The notes: generated from the sequence alone by a model not told the origin. Numbered from the stretch's first letter, positions 43,545 through 52,891 are shown. The stretch: DNA of 64,000 nucleotides from Xaviernesmea oryzae (GCF_900109605.1 NZ_FOAM01000007.1:62001-126000), one strand, 5' to 3'. Translations and numbers: made by a program.

Positions 43545-44210
43545 ATGCGGCTTCTCATCGTCGAGGACAATCACGATCTGGCCGCCTGGCTCGCCAAGGC
43601 GCTGAGCCAGGCGCATTACGCCGTCGATATCGCCGCCGACGGCGAGGAGGCCGAAGACCTTCTAGCCCTGGCCGAATATGCTGCCATCATCCTTGACCTG
43701 TCGCTGCCCAAGATCGACGGCATGACGCTGCTCAAGCGCATCCGCCGGGCGGGCCGCAAGGTGCCTGTGATCATCCTCACGGCCAATGCCTCGCTCGACG
43801 GGCGCGTAGCAGGCCTGGATTCCGGCGCCGACGACTACCTCGCCAAGCCTTTCGAACTGGCGGAACTGGAAGCGCGGCTGCGCGCCCTGATCCGGCGCGG
43901 CCATGATCGCGCCAATCCCGAAATCGCCGTCGGCGATCTCGTGCTGGACACGGCGCGACGGCAATTCCTTGTCAAAGGCGAGGTGCTGGCGCTGACCCCG
44001 CGCGAGCATTCCGTTTTGGAAACCCTGATCCTCAAGGCCGGCAGCACGGTCTCAAAGGCGATGCTGTCGGAAAGTATTTTCGGTTTCGATGCCGACGCCG
44101 ATCCAAGCGCCATCGAAATCTATGTCCATCGCCTGCGCAAGAAGCTCGAAGGCGCTGCGGTACAGATCGCGACGCTGCGCGGCCTCGGCTATATGCTCAG
44201 GGCCGGCTGA
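43545..44210 (+). CDS. OmpR-family response regulator (TctD-like)
   Basis: 221 residues. The receiver domain has ED at residues 7-8, the phospho-acceptor aspartate in ILDLSLPKIDG (about residue 51), the conserved T/A in ILTANAS and K in DDYLAKPFEL. The C-terminal winged-helix domain includes LTPREHSVLETLI and the recognition helix SAIEIYVHRLRKKLEG. Start is the ATG at 43545 after GGGAGAGG. The sensor kinase gene follows after 4 bases. TctD relatives control tricarboxylate uptake, but no such transporter lies in this window. Confidence 0.92.
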   Translation: MRLLIVEDNHDLAAWLAKALSQAHYAVDIAADGEEAEDLLALAEYAAIILDLSLPKIDGMTLLKRIRRAGRKVPVIILTANASLDGRVAGLDSGADDYLAKPFELAELEARLRALIRRGHDRANPEIAVGDLVLDTARRQFLVKGEVLALTPREHSVLETLILKAGSTVSKAMLSESIFGFDADADPSAIEIYVHRLRKKLEGAAVQIATLRGLGYMLRAG

Positions 44211-44214
44211 GGCG

Positions 44215-45717
44215 ATGGAGGCGCGGATCGCAGGGAATGATAAAAGCAATGTTACGGCTGCGCGGCCGGTGATGGGTGCTGTAACGGGCGTGGATGAGCG
44301 CATGGCCCCCCTGGCGCCGCTCGGCCGCCTGACATTGCTGATGGCGGGACTGCGCCACAGCCTGCGTGTCCAGCTCTTGTTCGGCGTCATGGTCACCTTG
44401 ACGGCCGTGGTCGGCTTCAACTTGACCTCGGGGCTGATTTCGGCGCGGCGCACGGCCCTGGTCGTCACCGACAATATGCTGCTGGCCTCCGCGCGGACCA
44501 TTGCCGAGGCGGTGCATGTGGATGGTGAGGGCACGGTTGCCGTCGATGTTCCGCCTGCGGCACTGGAGCTGTTCGACACCGGCCATGCCGATCACGTTTA
44601 TTATCGTGTAACCACAGCCTGGGGCAGTCTGGTGACGGGCTATCCCGATCTCGCCAGCCCGGCTATGGCCCGCCGGGGCGAGGATATGGCGTTTCACAAC
44701 GTCAATGTCCGCGCCATGATGCTCGACCAGCCGGTCGTCGGGCTCGGCCCGGATGCGACCGTCACCGTGACCGTGGCTGTGACGCGCCACGGCCAGCAGG
44801 CCATGCGCACGGCGCTTTGGCTTTCAGGCCTGAAGGACCAGCTTTTGCTGGTGGCCATGGCCGGTCTCGTCACCGTCTTCGGCCTGCGTTTCGGCCTCTC
44901 GCCGATCATGCGCTTTCGCAATGTGGTCAAGGCGCGCCGGCGCGATCAGCTCGAGCCTTTCGACGAGGCCATGGTGCAGACCGAGCTGCGCCCGCTGGTC
45001 GCGGCGCTCAACGACTATATGGGCCGCGCTCAACGGCAGATGGCGGCTCAGCGGCGCTTCGTCGCCAATGCCGCGCATCAATTGCGCACGCCGCTGACGG
45101 TGCTTTCGACGCAAGCCAGCTTTGCCGCACGCGAAACCGATTCTCTCCGGCGGGACGAAGCGCTGCAGGCGCTGATCCGCAGCACGCGCCAGGTGACGCG
45201 GCTTGCCGAACAGCTCCTGACGCTCACCCGCGCCGAACCCGGCAGCCGGGCGCCGCGTGCCGAGCGCATCGACATGGCCAAGGTGGCGCGGCAGGTGCTG
45301 GAGGCGCAGGCCGAAACCGCGCTTTCGCGCGGGATCGATATCGGGCTCGACGTCGATAATCTTGCGGCGGGCGCTGCCATCGTCATCGGTGACGGCACCA
45401 TGATGAAGGAAGCCTTGGTCAATCTTGTCGACAATGCGCTGCGCTATACGCCGGGGCCGGGCGCGGTGACCGTGACGCTCAAACGCAAGGACAGCCTTGT
45501 CGAAATCATCGTCGATGACACCGGTCCGGGAATCGCCGACACCGAACGCGAGCAGGTGTTCGAACGCTTCTACCGCATCATCGGCACGCAGGCCGAAGGC
45601 AGCGGCTTAGGGCTCGCCATCGTGCGCGAAGTGGTCACCGGCGCCGGCGGCACGGTAGCGCTGGGGGAAAGCCCGGAAGGAGGACTGCGAGTGACGGTGC
45701 GGCTGCCGGGGGCGTGA
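44215..45717 (+). CDS. Sensor histidine kinase (TctE-like)
   Basis: 500 residues. The first helix lies at about residues 50-75 (LLFGVMVTLTAVVGF), a periplasmic 2CSK_N-type sensor region of about 120 residues follows, and the second helix is LLLVAMAGLVTVFGL. The phospho-acceptor histidine is in FVANAAHQLRTPL (about residue 287); the ATPase has N-box NLVDNALRYTP, G1 DDTGPGI and G2 GSGLGLAIV. It pairs with the regulator upstream. I start at the ATG at 44215, giving a long cytoplasmic N-terminus; inner methionines near residues 20, 30 and 43 are possible starts. Confidence 0.9.
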   Translation: MEARIAGNDKSNVTAARPVMGAVTGVDERMAPLAPLGRLTLLMAGLRHSLRVQLLFGVMVTLTAVVGFNLTSGLISARRTALVVTDNMLLASARTIAEAVHVDGEGTVAVDVPPAALELFDTGHADHVYYRVTTAWGSLVTGYPDLASPAMARRGEDMAFHNVNVRAMMLDQPVVGLGPDATVTVTVAVTRHGQQAMRTALWLSGLKDQLLLVAMAGLVTVFGLRFGLSPIMRFRNVVKARRRDQLEPFDEAMVQTELRPLVAALNDYMGRAQRQMAAQRRFVANAAHQLRTPLTVLSTQASFAARETDSLRRDEALQALIRSTRQVTRLAEQLLTLTRAEPGSRAPRAERIDMAKVARQVLEAQAETALSRGIDIGLDVDNLAAGAAIVIGDGTMMKEALVNLVDNALRYTPGPGAVTVTLKRKDSLVEIIVDDTGPGIADTEREQVFERFYRIIGTQAEGSGLGLAIVREVVTGAGGTVALGESPEGGLRVTVRLPGA

Positions 45718-45799
45718 ACAGGATCAAGCGCTGCGCGAAAGCAGACTCGACATGTCGTTGACTTGAAATGCAAATCAATTCGATCTAGATTTTCGGAGT

Positions 45800-45884
45800 G
45801 ACAGCCGGGGGGCTTAGACCCGGCTGTCGTTTCGCTTAGATGAACAGTTGGACCCGCACGGAGACTTGCCAGCCTGTGCGGGTC
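45800..45884 (+). ncRNA. Candidate small RNA or terminator pair: two strong hairpins
   Basis: GACAGCCGGG (45800-45809) pairs with CCCGGCTGTC (45819-45828), and GACCCGCAC (45851-45859) pairs with GTGCGGGTC (45876-45884), followed by TTTCT. CGCTTAGA near 45832 and TCTAAGCG near 45893 can close an outer stem around the second hairpin. A TTGACT (45758) could be a -35, but no good -10 follows. The first may end the sensor-kinase transcript and the second may end a short RNA. The remainder of the 470-base gap holds the terminator at 46127 and no gene. Confidence 0.35.
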
Positions 45885-46126
45885 TTTCTGATTCTAAGCG
45901 TGATGCTCACAGGGAAGAACCCCATTTGCGTCACTCCTCATCGAAAGCAAAGCCCTTGCCTTGGGTCGGGGAGGCTCATCATCCCCGATGCGCCTGCTGG
46001 CTCAGCGCGCCTGCTGCTTTTGCGTTCGCAAGCTATTCTTATTAAGAAAATCTAAATTAAAAAAGTGGCCGCCGTCTCTTCATGCTGCTGTGTAGCCGAT
46101 TGTGCCGTAGATTGCCCTCCCGAAGC

Positions 46127-46163
46127 AAAAAGCCGCCCGCGACCGATGTCACGAGCGGCTTTT
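46127..46163 (-). terminator. Rho-independent terminator of the SsuABC/ThiXYZ-like operon
   Basis: On the minus strand AAAAGCCGC (46163-46155) pairs with GCGGCTTTT (ending in TTTTT at 46131-46127) around an 18-base loop. It lies 25 bases after the permease stop. Confidence 0.75.
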
Positions 46164-46187
46164 CGCTTTGGGAGGGTTTGGCTTCGT

Positions 46188-47081
46188 TCAGTGCGTATCG
46201 AGGCTCTGCTGGGGCCGCCATTTGGCGAGACGGTTTTCGATTGCCGTCATGATCCATTCCGCAGCCAGGGTGACGACCATGACCAGCACGATGGCGGCGA
46301 ACATGCCGGCGGCATCGAAGGTGCCCTTGGCGATCGAGATCAGCTGGCCGATGCCGAAGCGGGCGCCGACGAATTCGCCGACGATCGCGCCGATGATGGC
46401 GAAGCCGAAGGAGACATGCAGGCTGGCGAAGATCCAGCTCATCGCCGAGGGAACGACGACGGCCCGCGTCACCTGCCAGTCGGACGCGCCGAGAATGCGG
46501 GCATTGGCGATCATGTCGCGGTCGGCTTCCCGCACGCCCTGGAAGGCATTGGCGAAGACCACGAAGAACACCATGACGAAGGCGAGCGCCACCTTGGAGG
46601 CGAGGCCGAGGCCCATGATCATGATGAAGATCGGCGCCAGCACCACGCGCGGGATCGAATTGATCGCCTTGATATAGACCGAGAAGATATCGGACAGGAA
46701 CTGGTTGCGGCCAAGGCCGATGCCGACGACGACGCCGGCGATCGAGCCGGTGAAGAAGCCGATCAGCGCCTCTTCCATCGTTACGCCGAGATTGTACCAG
46801 AGCGAGCCTTCCGTCGTGCCGTTGACGGCCCAGTCATAGAGCCTTTCGGCCACCGCGCTGGGGCTGGCATAGAAGAAAGGGTCGATCCAGGCCTGGTCGG
46901 AGGCCACTTGCCACAGGCCGAGCGCGCCGAAGAGAATGACGAGCTGCCAGAAGAGCACGAGCTGCTTGCGGCGCTTGATCGCCTTCAGAGCGGCCGCCTC
47001 GATTTCCTTGTCGCTGGTGCCGGGGCGGAAGGTTGCGGGCGCGACGCCCGTAACAGGACTATCCATCGTGATGTTTGCCAT
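46188..47081 (-). CDS. ABC transporter permease, SsuC/TauC/ThiX type
   Basis: 297 residues with about six membrane helices. The coupling loop reads MIANARILGASDWQVTRAVVVPS, and GAIVGEFVGARFGIGQLI is the family signature near the C-terminus. The ATG at 47081 follows GAGGAGGC. It is the last gene of a binding protein-ATPase-permease operon on the minus strand, 14 bases after the ATPase. Relatives import sulfonates, nitrate, taurine or pyrimidine precursors; this one cannot be assigned a substrate. Confidence 0.92.
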   Translation of the reverse strand: MANITMDSPVTGVAPATFRPGTSDKEIEAAALKAIKRRKQLVLFWQLVILFGALGLWQVASDQAWIDPFFYASPSAVAERLYDWAVNGTTEGSLWYNLGVTMEEALIGFFTGSIAGVVVGIGLGRNQFLSDIFSVYIKAINSIPRVVLAPIFIMIMGLGLASKVALAFVMVFFVVFANAFQGVREADRDMIANARILGASDWQVTRAVVVPSAMSWIFASLHVSFGFAIIGAIVGEFVGARFGIGQLISIAKGTFDAAGMFAAIVLVMVVTLAAEWIMTAIENRLAKWRPQQSLDTH

Positions 47082-47095
47082 GGTCTTGCCTCCTC

Positions 47096-47935
47096 TCACG
47101 CCGCTTGCGACGCGCGGCGATAGCTGGTCTCGACCTCCTGGCGGAGATCCTCCCAGATCGTCTTGCAATAATCGATGAAGTTCTGGTCGTAGCGGATTTC
47201 CGAGACCACGCGCGGGCGCGGCAGCTCGATGCGATAGACCGATTTGACCGTGGCCGGGCCGGCGGTCAGCACATAGACCTTGTCGGCCAGCGCCACGGCT
47301 TCCTCCAGATCATGGGTGACGAACACCACCGAGGCCTGGCGCTCGGCCCAGAGCTTGAGCAGCTCCTCGTGCATCACCGTGCGGGTCTGCACGTCGAGCG
47401 CCGAGAAGGGCTCGTCCATCAGCAGGATTTCCGGCTCGTTGATGAAGGTCTGCGCCAGCGCAACGCGCTTGCGCATGCCGCCGGAGAGCTGATGCGGATA
47501 GTGATGCAGAAATTTCGACAGGCCAACGCGGGCAAGCCAATCCTTGGCGGCGCGCTCGGCCTCCGCCTTGGAGCGGCCGCGAAACAGCGGGCCGGCCATG
47601 ACATTGTCGATGACGTTCTTCCAGGGGAAGAGCGCGTCCTTCTGGAAGGAAAAGCCGACGCGCGGATCGATGCCCTTGACCGGGCCGCCCATCAGCCGCA
47701 CTTCGCCGGCGCTCGGCTTGGCAAGGCCGGTGACGAGATTGAGCGTGGTCGACTTGCCGCAGCCCGTGGGGCCGACGACGGCCACGAACTCGCCGCGGCC
47801 GACGGTCATGGTGAAGTCGCTCAGCGCCGTCAGCGTCTTGCCGGTGGGCGAAACGAAGCGGCGGGTGACGTTGATCAGCTCGATCGCCGGATCGGCGACC
47901 GCGAGATCATTGCGGATCGGCTGGATGCTAGACAT
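47096..47935 (-). CDS. ABC transporter ATP-binding protein, SsuB/TauB type
   Basis: 279 residues with Walker A GPTGCGKST (about residues 53-61), Q-loop GFSFQKDALFPWKNV, signature LSGGMRKR, Walker B LLMDEPFSALD and switch THDLEEA. The FPW in the Q-loop and GGM signature are typical of this importer group. It lies between the binding protein (90 bases upstream) and the permease. There is no regulatory extension except a C-terminal helical segment of about 40 residues (NFIDYCKTIWEDLRQEV). Confidence 0.92.
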   Translation of the reverse strand: MSSIQPIRNDLAVADPAIELINVTRRFVSPTGKTLTALSDFTMTVGRGEFVAVVGPTGCGKSTTLNLVTGLAKPSAGEVRLMGGPVKGIDPRVGFSFQKDALFPWKNVIDNVMAGPLFRGRSKAEAERAAKDWLARVGLSKFLHHYPHQLSGGMRKRVALAQTFINEPEILLMDEPFSALDVQTRTVMHEELLKLWAERQASVVFVTHDLEEAVALADKVYVLTAGPATVKSVYRIELPRPRVVSEIRYDQNFIDYCKTIWEDLRQEVETSYRRASQAA

Positions 47936-48025
47936 GAAATCTCCTTTCGGCAGCGCCTTCAGCGCGCAGAGGAAAAGGGCGAGGCCGTCCGAGCCTGGCG
48001 CGGAGCCAGGCTCGGCACAGGGGCG

Positions 48026-49045
48026 TCAATTGGTCTTGGCGGCCTTCACGAATTCGGTCGTGTAGGTCTTGGAAAGGTCGATCTGCTTGCCCTTGACGTT
48101 CTTGGAGAACTCGGACAGCACGGCCAGCACCGTCTTCGGGCCATCCTCGGGCATCACGCCATCCGGCGTGAACATGCCCTTGCCGGCGTCGAGCGCCTTG
48201 ATGTAGCCCTCCTTGTCGCCGACATAGAAATCCTTGGGCATCTTCTCGGCGATCTCAGCGGCGGAATGGCTGTTGATGAAGGCCAGCGTCTTGACGAAGG
48301 CATTGGCGAGCTTCTGCACCTCTTCCTTATGCGCATCCACCCAGGCCTTTTCCATGTAGAGCGAAGCGGCGGGGTAGGGGCCGCCAAGTGCCGCGCGGGT
48401 CTGGTCCAGCGTGCGCAGGTCGACCAGCACCGAGGCCTCGCCCGTCTTGACCATGCGCGAGATGGTCGGCTCCGTGGTCATGCCTGCCTGGATCTGGCCC
48501 TGCTGCATGGCGGCGATGAAGGTGCCGCCTGCGCCGACCGGAATGGTGGTGATTTCGCCCGCCTTCAGCCCGGCCTTCGACGCCATGTAGAGCGTCAGGA
48601 AATTGGTGGAGGAGCCGAGGCCGGTAACCCCGAGCGACTTGCCCTTGAGATCGGCGAAGCTCTTGATCTCCGGGTTCTTGGCCGAGACCAGTTCGACCTC
48701 ACCCGGCGCCTGCGAGAACTGCACGACCGACTCGACGAACTTGCCCTTGGCCTGCAGGTCGACGCAATGATCGTAGAAACCGACCACGCCCTGCACCGCG
48801 CCGGCCAGCAGCTGGTTTTCGGCATCGACGCCGGCGGCTTCGTTCAGAAGCTCGACGTCAATCCCCTCTTCCTTGAAATAGCCGAGGCCCTCGGCAAGCT
48901 TGGCCGGCAGGTAGATCTGCTTTTCGAAGCCGCCGACCATGATGGTGATCTTCTCGGCGGCCTGTGCCATGGCGGTGCCGGCCAGAAGGCTGGCTGCAAC
49001 GAGAGCGGTAAGCGACAGCGCACGGAAACGATGCGTGGATGACAT
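48026..49045 (-). CDS. ABC transporter substrate-binding protein, NMT1/ThiY/SsuA type
   Basis: 339 residues with a signal peptide (FRALSLTALVAASLLAGTAMA) and the family motif YLPAKLAEGLGYFKEEGIDVELL. The lobe-2 segment KGKSLGVTGLGSSTNFLT is the usual ligand-contact loop. Start is the ATG at 49045 after AAGGAGGATC. It opens the operon. An 11-bp-period direct repeat lies about 90 bases upstream. The ligand is unknown; thiamine precursors are less likely because no THI-box riboswitch was found in the leader. Confidence 0.92.
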   Translation of the reverse strand: MSSTHRFRALSLTALVAASLLAGTAMAQAAEKITIMVGGFEKQIYLPAKLAEGLGYFKEEGIDVELLNEAAGVDAENQLLAGAVQGVVGFYDHCVDLQAKGKFVESVVQFSQAPGEVELVSAKNPEIKSFADLKGKSLGVTGLGSSTNFLTLYMASKAGLKAGEITTIPVGAGGTFIAAMQQGQIQAGMTTEPTISRMVKTGEASVLVDLRTLDQTRAALGGPYPAASLYMEKAWVDAHKEEVQKLANAFVKTLAFINSHSAAEIAEKMPKDFYVGDKEGYIKALDAGKGMFTPDGVMPEDGPKTVLAVLSEFSKNVKGKQIDLSKTYTTEFVKAAKTN

Positions 49046-49132
49046 GAATGATCCTCCTTGTGGCGACATGGCGTGCGCGCCCTCCAGCGCGTCTCCTCAC
49101 CGTCATGTCCATGTCACAAGACTAGCGCGTTA

Positions 49133-49152
49133 AGCTTTCAGTCAGCTTTCAG
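49133..49152 (-). promoter_or_regulatory. Direct repeat with 11-bp period, candidate OmpR/PhoB-type box
   Basis: AGCTTTCAG occurs at 49133-49141 and again at 49144-49152, a strict 11-base period. This is the layout bound by OmpR-family dimers, such as Pho boxes, although the sequence differs from the classical Pho consensus. It lies 88 bases before the binding-protein start in a 313-base gap that otherwise shows nothing recognised. Confidence 0.45.
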
Positions 49153-49358
49153 CGACCGCAAGGCTGCGCGAATTTGCTGAGGAGAGCATCAGACCGACAC
49201 CGTCATCGATCCAATTTTCCCGGCTCCATGCTTTCCATCGTTGTGCACGGCCATAAACCGCAACACGTCCAGTAACCAAAGGGCCAAGGTCGGCTCGTGT
49301 GATCACGACTATCGCGGTAGCACCGCTACGCGCTGTCCTGTTTGAGCCTCCCCCGTCG

Positions 49359-50402
49359 TCACCCGGCGCTTCGCCGCAGGACGAGTGACGGCGGGATCTT
49401 CAGGTGAAGAGCGGCTTTGCGCCCTTCGATGCGCGACAGCAGCGTCTCGGTCGCCAGGGCGCCCAGTCCCTGCCCATCTTGATCGACACTCGATAGGCTG
49501 ATGAGGTTGAGGGCGCCCAAAGGCGAATTGTCATAGCCGATGATCGCCAGTTGATCCGGTACGCCGATGCCGCGTGCCGCGGCCAGGTTCAGCAAGGGAA
49601 TGGCATCGAGATCGCTCCAGCAGAACACGGCAGCGGGACGCTCGGGATCGTCGAGAAAGGCGCTCAGCGCTGCGTCATGCGTCGCAAAATTTTCCGGAAG
49701 GCGATGGAGGCGTGCCTGTTTGGCCAGACCGGCGGCAGCCATCGCATCGCGATAGCCGCGCTCGCGCTGCTGCACGACCGAGACGTCGTAACATACCTTC
49801 TGCTCGACGGTCAGCATGCCGATGTCTGAAAGGCCTTGCGCCAGCAAGGCCTGCACCGCGAGCGCCGCACCGGCTTCGTCGTCGCAATTCACCGTATCGA
49901 AATTCTGGGCCCCGGGATCATGATAACCGACGACGACGATCGGGATATCGCGTGCGAAGGTCGCGATCACATCGGAGGGCAGCCGGGGTGCGACCAGAAT
50001 GACGCCGTCCATCTTGTAGTCGATCATCGATTCGATCAGCGATGTTTCGAGCTGGGTTTCGGCCTGGCCGACCCCGATCATGGCGCGGATGTTGGACGGG
50101 GCAAGCACGCCGTTCACGCCGGCGATCACCTGCGGCAGGAACGGATTGGCGATATCGATCAGCAGGACGCCGATCGTAAAGGTCCGGCCTCGCAGACCTC
50201 GGGCGCTGCGCGAGGGGCGATAGCCGAGCGCATCGATAGAGGCCGTGACCTTATTCCGTAAGTTATCGCTAACTCCATAGGCGTTTCGCAGAACTTTCGA
50301 GACCGCCGCCACCGAGACTCCCGAATGCGCGGCCACGGTGCGAATGGTGACACGGCCCAGCTGTCCGACATCCTTGGTCTTCGTCTCGCCGCCACCATCC
50401 AT
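49359..50402 (-). CDS. LacI family transcriptional regulator (rhamnoside locus)
   Basis: 347 residues from the ATG at 50402 (GATGGTGGCGGC context); 50426 is an alternative start. The helix-turn-helix is VTIRTVAAHSGVSVAAVSKVLRNAYGVSDNLRNKV, followed by the hinge GYRPSRSARGLRG. The periplasmic-binding-like domain has IGVLLIDIANPFLP and IPIVVVGYHD, with a C-terminal LAIIGYDNSPL. It is divergent from the GH78 gene with a 149-base gap containing AACGTT palindromes. It probably represses the rhamnosidase and sugar ABC operon until a rhamnoside-derived sugar binds. Confidence 0.92.
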   Translation of the reverse strand: MDGGGETKTKDVGQLGRVTIRTVAAHSGVSVAAVSKVLRNAYGVSDNLRNKVTASIDALGYRPSRSARGLRGRTFTIGVLLIDIANPFLPQVIAGVNGVLAPSNIRAMIGVGQAETQLETSLIESMIDYKMDGVILVAPRLPSDVIATFARDIPIVVVGYHDPGAQNFDTVNCDDEAGAALAVQALLAQGLSDIGMLTVEQKVCYDVSVVQQRERGYRDAMAAAGLAKQARLHRLPENFATHDAALSAFLDDPERPAAVFCWSDLDAIPLLNLAAARGIGVPDQLAIIGYDNSPLGALNLISLSSVDQDGQGLGALATETLLSRIEGRKAALHLKIPPSLVLRRSAG

Positions 50403-50487
50403 GCCGAATTTGCCCTGTCTTATCAACGCTCCACGTCACCATGTCAGAAGGCTTCGAAAATTGCTATTGCAAATGGTCCTAAAATGG

Positions 50488-50512
50488 AGAACGTTACACA
50501 TAGAACGTTCTA
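50488..50512. promoter_or_regulatory. Candidate LacI operators (AGAACGTT repeats)
   Basis: TAGAACGTTCTA (50501-50512) is a perfect 12-bp palindrome. GAGAACGTTACA (50488-50499) is a related half, 13 bases away. Both lie 40-64 bases before the rhamnosidase start and within the promoter zone shared with the divergent LacI gene. Confidence 0.6.
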
Positions 50513-50551
50513 CGCTTCTGGCGTGGAGCGGCGGGAGGAGGGTGAGGACCC

Positions 50552-52891
50552 ATGAATATGCATGCGAACCGCACGCGCATTGCAGCGGCGCGGGACTGGG
50601 CGGCGCGGATGATCGCGCCCTTGGCCGATCAAGGCGTCGGCAGCCCGGCGAGCTTCGTCGCAACGGCATTTTCCGTGACGGAGCCGGCAGGGGAGGCGCA
50701 GCTTTTCATATCCGCGCAAGGCCTTTACCGGTGCTTCATCAACGGCATTCGCGTGGGTCAGGACCTGCTGACGCCTGGCCTGACGAATTATGACGACCGC
50801 ATCGCCTTTCAGCGCTACGCCGTCGGCCCCCTTCTGCATGAAGGCGAGAACAGGATCGAAATCTGGCTGGCCGATGGATGGTTTCGCTCGCAGATCATGT
50901 GGGGCGCCAATGCGATTTCCAATTGCTGGGGCGATCGGATCGCGGCGATCGCCGAGATCGTGTCAGGTCCGTCCGTGCTGGTGAAGACCGATGAAGCCTG
51001 GCAATCGGGCACGCTGCCGATCCGGCAGTCCGGCATTTATTTCGGCGAGACGTACGACGCCCGTATCGCGCCCGGCCAGGTCAGCCATGGCGTCGAGGTG
51101 CTGCCTTTCGATATCAGGCTGCTGGTGCCGCACGAGACCGCGCCCGTGCGCGTCTTGGAGGCCATCGCCCCGGTGGATCGATGGCAGGAAGCCGGCAGCG
51201 GCGCGACGATTTATGACTTCGGCCAGAATGTCGGCGGCTTCGTCCGTTTCACGGTGACGGGAGAGGCGGGCGCCGAGGTGCTGATCGAACATTCGGAGGT
51301 GCTTGGCCCGCAACGTGCTTTCGACAATCGCAATTATCGCACGGCCAAGGCGTCGCTGCGCTACATTCTGGCAGGTGGCGGGCCTGAGACATACGAGCCG
51401 ATGTTCACCTTCCAGGGCTTCCGATATGCCCGGGTGACGATCAAGGGACAAGCGCGGATTGAAGCGATCCACGCCGTGGCGATCAGCTCTCTTGCGGAGC
51501 TGAAGGGCGGCTTCTCCACGGGCTCGGAGCTGGTCAACCGGCTGGTCCTCAACACCATCTGGTCGCAGCGCGCCAATTTCATCGAGATTCCGACCGATTG
51601 CCCGCAGCGCGACGAGCGTTTGGGGTGGACCGGTGACGCGCAGGTCTTCGCGCCCACGGCCTGCTGGCTGGCCGATTGCCAAAGTTTTCTGCGCAAATAT
51701 CTGCGGGATGTGATGGCCGATCAAAGGCCCGATGGTGCCATTCCCCACGTCTCGCCCGACCCGACCCGGCTGCATCCCGAGCATTTCCCCGGCTTTGCCG
51801 GTTCGACCGGGTGGGGAGACGCGATCGTTCTGATCCCCTGGACGCTCTATCTGCATTATGGCGACAAGGCGATCCTGTCGGAATGCCTCGATGCAATGAT
51901 CCGGTGGGTCGATTTCGTCTGGTCGATTTCCGACGGTCCGATCGTTCGTCCGCCAGCGAACTGGGGCGAGCGCGGCTTCACCTTCGGCGACTGGCTTCAG
52001 CCCGTCGGCGATAACCGTAAGCCAAGGCCTACTATCGGCGACGACTGCGCCGCCACGCTCTATCACTTCATTTCCACCAACCATCTCGCGCGGATCGCGG
52101 GCCTGTGCGGGCGGCCTGAGGTGGAGGCGCGCATGACGGCGCGGGCGGCCGAGATCTGGACGGCGTTCGCGCATGAGTTCATCACGCCCGCCGGCCGCCT
52201 GGCGCATCATGACCAGACGTCCTATGCGCTGGCCTTTCTCCACGACCTCGTGCCTGAGCAGCATGCCGAGGCGGCCAAGGCGCATTTCCGCCGCACGGTG
52301 GAAGATGCGGATTTCAAGATCGGAACCGGCTTTATCGGGACGCCCGCCCTGCTGCCGGCGCTGAGCAAGCTCGGTCTCGATGAGCTGGCGGAAAAAGTCT
52401 TTCTCCAGGAGGAGGTGCCGGGCTGGCTCTATCAGGTCAAGCAAGGCGCCACGTCGATCTGGGAACGCTGGGATGCGATTGCCCCGGATGGGACGATCTA
52501 CGACCCCGATATGAACAGCTATAATCATTACGCCTATGGCGCCGTCTGCCAATGGCTGTTCGAAAGCGTGGCGGGCATCAAGCCCGATCCCCAAAAGCCC
52601 GGCTTTGCGCGCGTTATCGTCTCGCCCGGTCCCTTGCGCGGCCTGAACCCGGTCTCTGCCTGGCATGAGAGCCCGCGCGGACGCATCGCCGTCGACTGGT
52701 CCATCGAGGGCGACGAGGTGCGCTACCGCCTGGTTCTGCCGCAAGGATCCGAGGGTATTTTTGCGCCGTCGCCGCGGCTTGGCCCGGCGCTGGCCGATGG
52801 CCAGCCGCTTGCGCCGGGCGCCATTCTAGCCGCTGGAGCGCATGATATCCGCTTTTCGCTGCGCGACGAAGCCCCCGGCCGAGCGGGGTGA
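50552..52891 (+). CDS. Alpha-L-rhamnosidase, GH78 family, cytoplasmic
   Basis: 779 residues without signal peptide. Order of domains: N-terminal beta domain with LFISAQGLYRCFINGIRVG, then GSGATIYDFGQNVGGFVRF, the (alpha/alpha)6 barrel with IPTDCPQRDERLGWTGDAQVFA (acidic catalytic residues in the RDERLGW and TGD segments, about residues 350-365), a second acid in WERWDAI, and the C-terminal beta domain. It removes terminal L-rhamnose from imported oligosaccharides or flavonoid glycosides. GAGGACCC precedes the ATG at 50552. It is the first gene of the operon with the ABC transporter downstream. Confidence 0.94.
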   Translation: MNMHANRTRIAAARDWAARMIAPLADQGVGSPASFVATAFSVTEPAGEAQLFISAQGLYRCFINGIRVGQDLLTPGLTNYDDRIAFQRYAVGPLLHEGENRIEIWLADGWFRSQIMWGANAISNCWGDRIAAIAEIVSGPSVLVKTDEAWQSGTLPIRQSGIYFGETYDARIAPGQVSHGVEVLPFDIRLLVPHETAPVRVLEAIAPVDRWQEAGSGATIYDFGQNVGGFVRFTVTGEAGAEVLIEHSEVLGPQRAFDNRNYRTAKASLRYILAGGGPETYEPMFTFQGFRYARVTIKGQARIEAIHAVAISSLAELKGGFSTGSELVNRLVLNTIWSQRANFIEIPTDCPQRDERLGWTGDAQVFAPTACWLADCQSFLRKYLRDVMADQRPDGAIPHVSPDPTRLHPEHFPGFAGSTGWGDAIVLIPWTLYLHYGDKAILSECLDAMIRWVDFVWSISDGPIVRPPANWGERGFTFGDWLQPVGDNRKPRPTIGDDCAATLYHFISTNHLARIAGLCGRPEVEARMTARAAEIWTAFAHEFITPAGRLAHHDQTSYALAFLHDLVPEQHAEAAKAHFRRTVEDADFKIGTGFIGTPALLPALSKLGLDELAEKVFLQEEVPGWLYQVKQGATSIWERWDAIAPDGTIYDPDMNSYNHYAYGAVCQWLFESVAGIKPDPQKPGFARVIVSPGPLRGLNPVSAWHESPRGRIAVDWSIEGDEVRYRLVLPQGSEGIFAPSPRLGPALADGQPLAPGAILAAGAHDIRFSLRDEAPGRAG

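Noticed and set aside
49046-49358. THI-box (TPP) riboswitch before the ThiY-like binding protein
   Set aside because: The conserved CUGAGA and thiamine-pyrophosphate core sequences are not present in the leader.
50963-52744. 593-residue open frame antisense to the GH78 gene
   Set aside because: Shadow of a gene with full GH78 motifs; no independent coding evidence.
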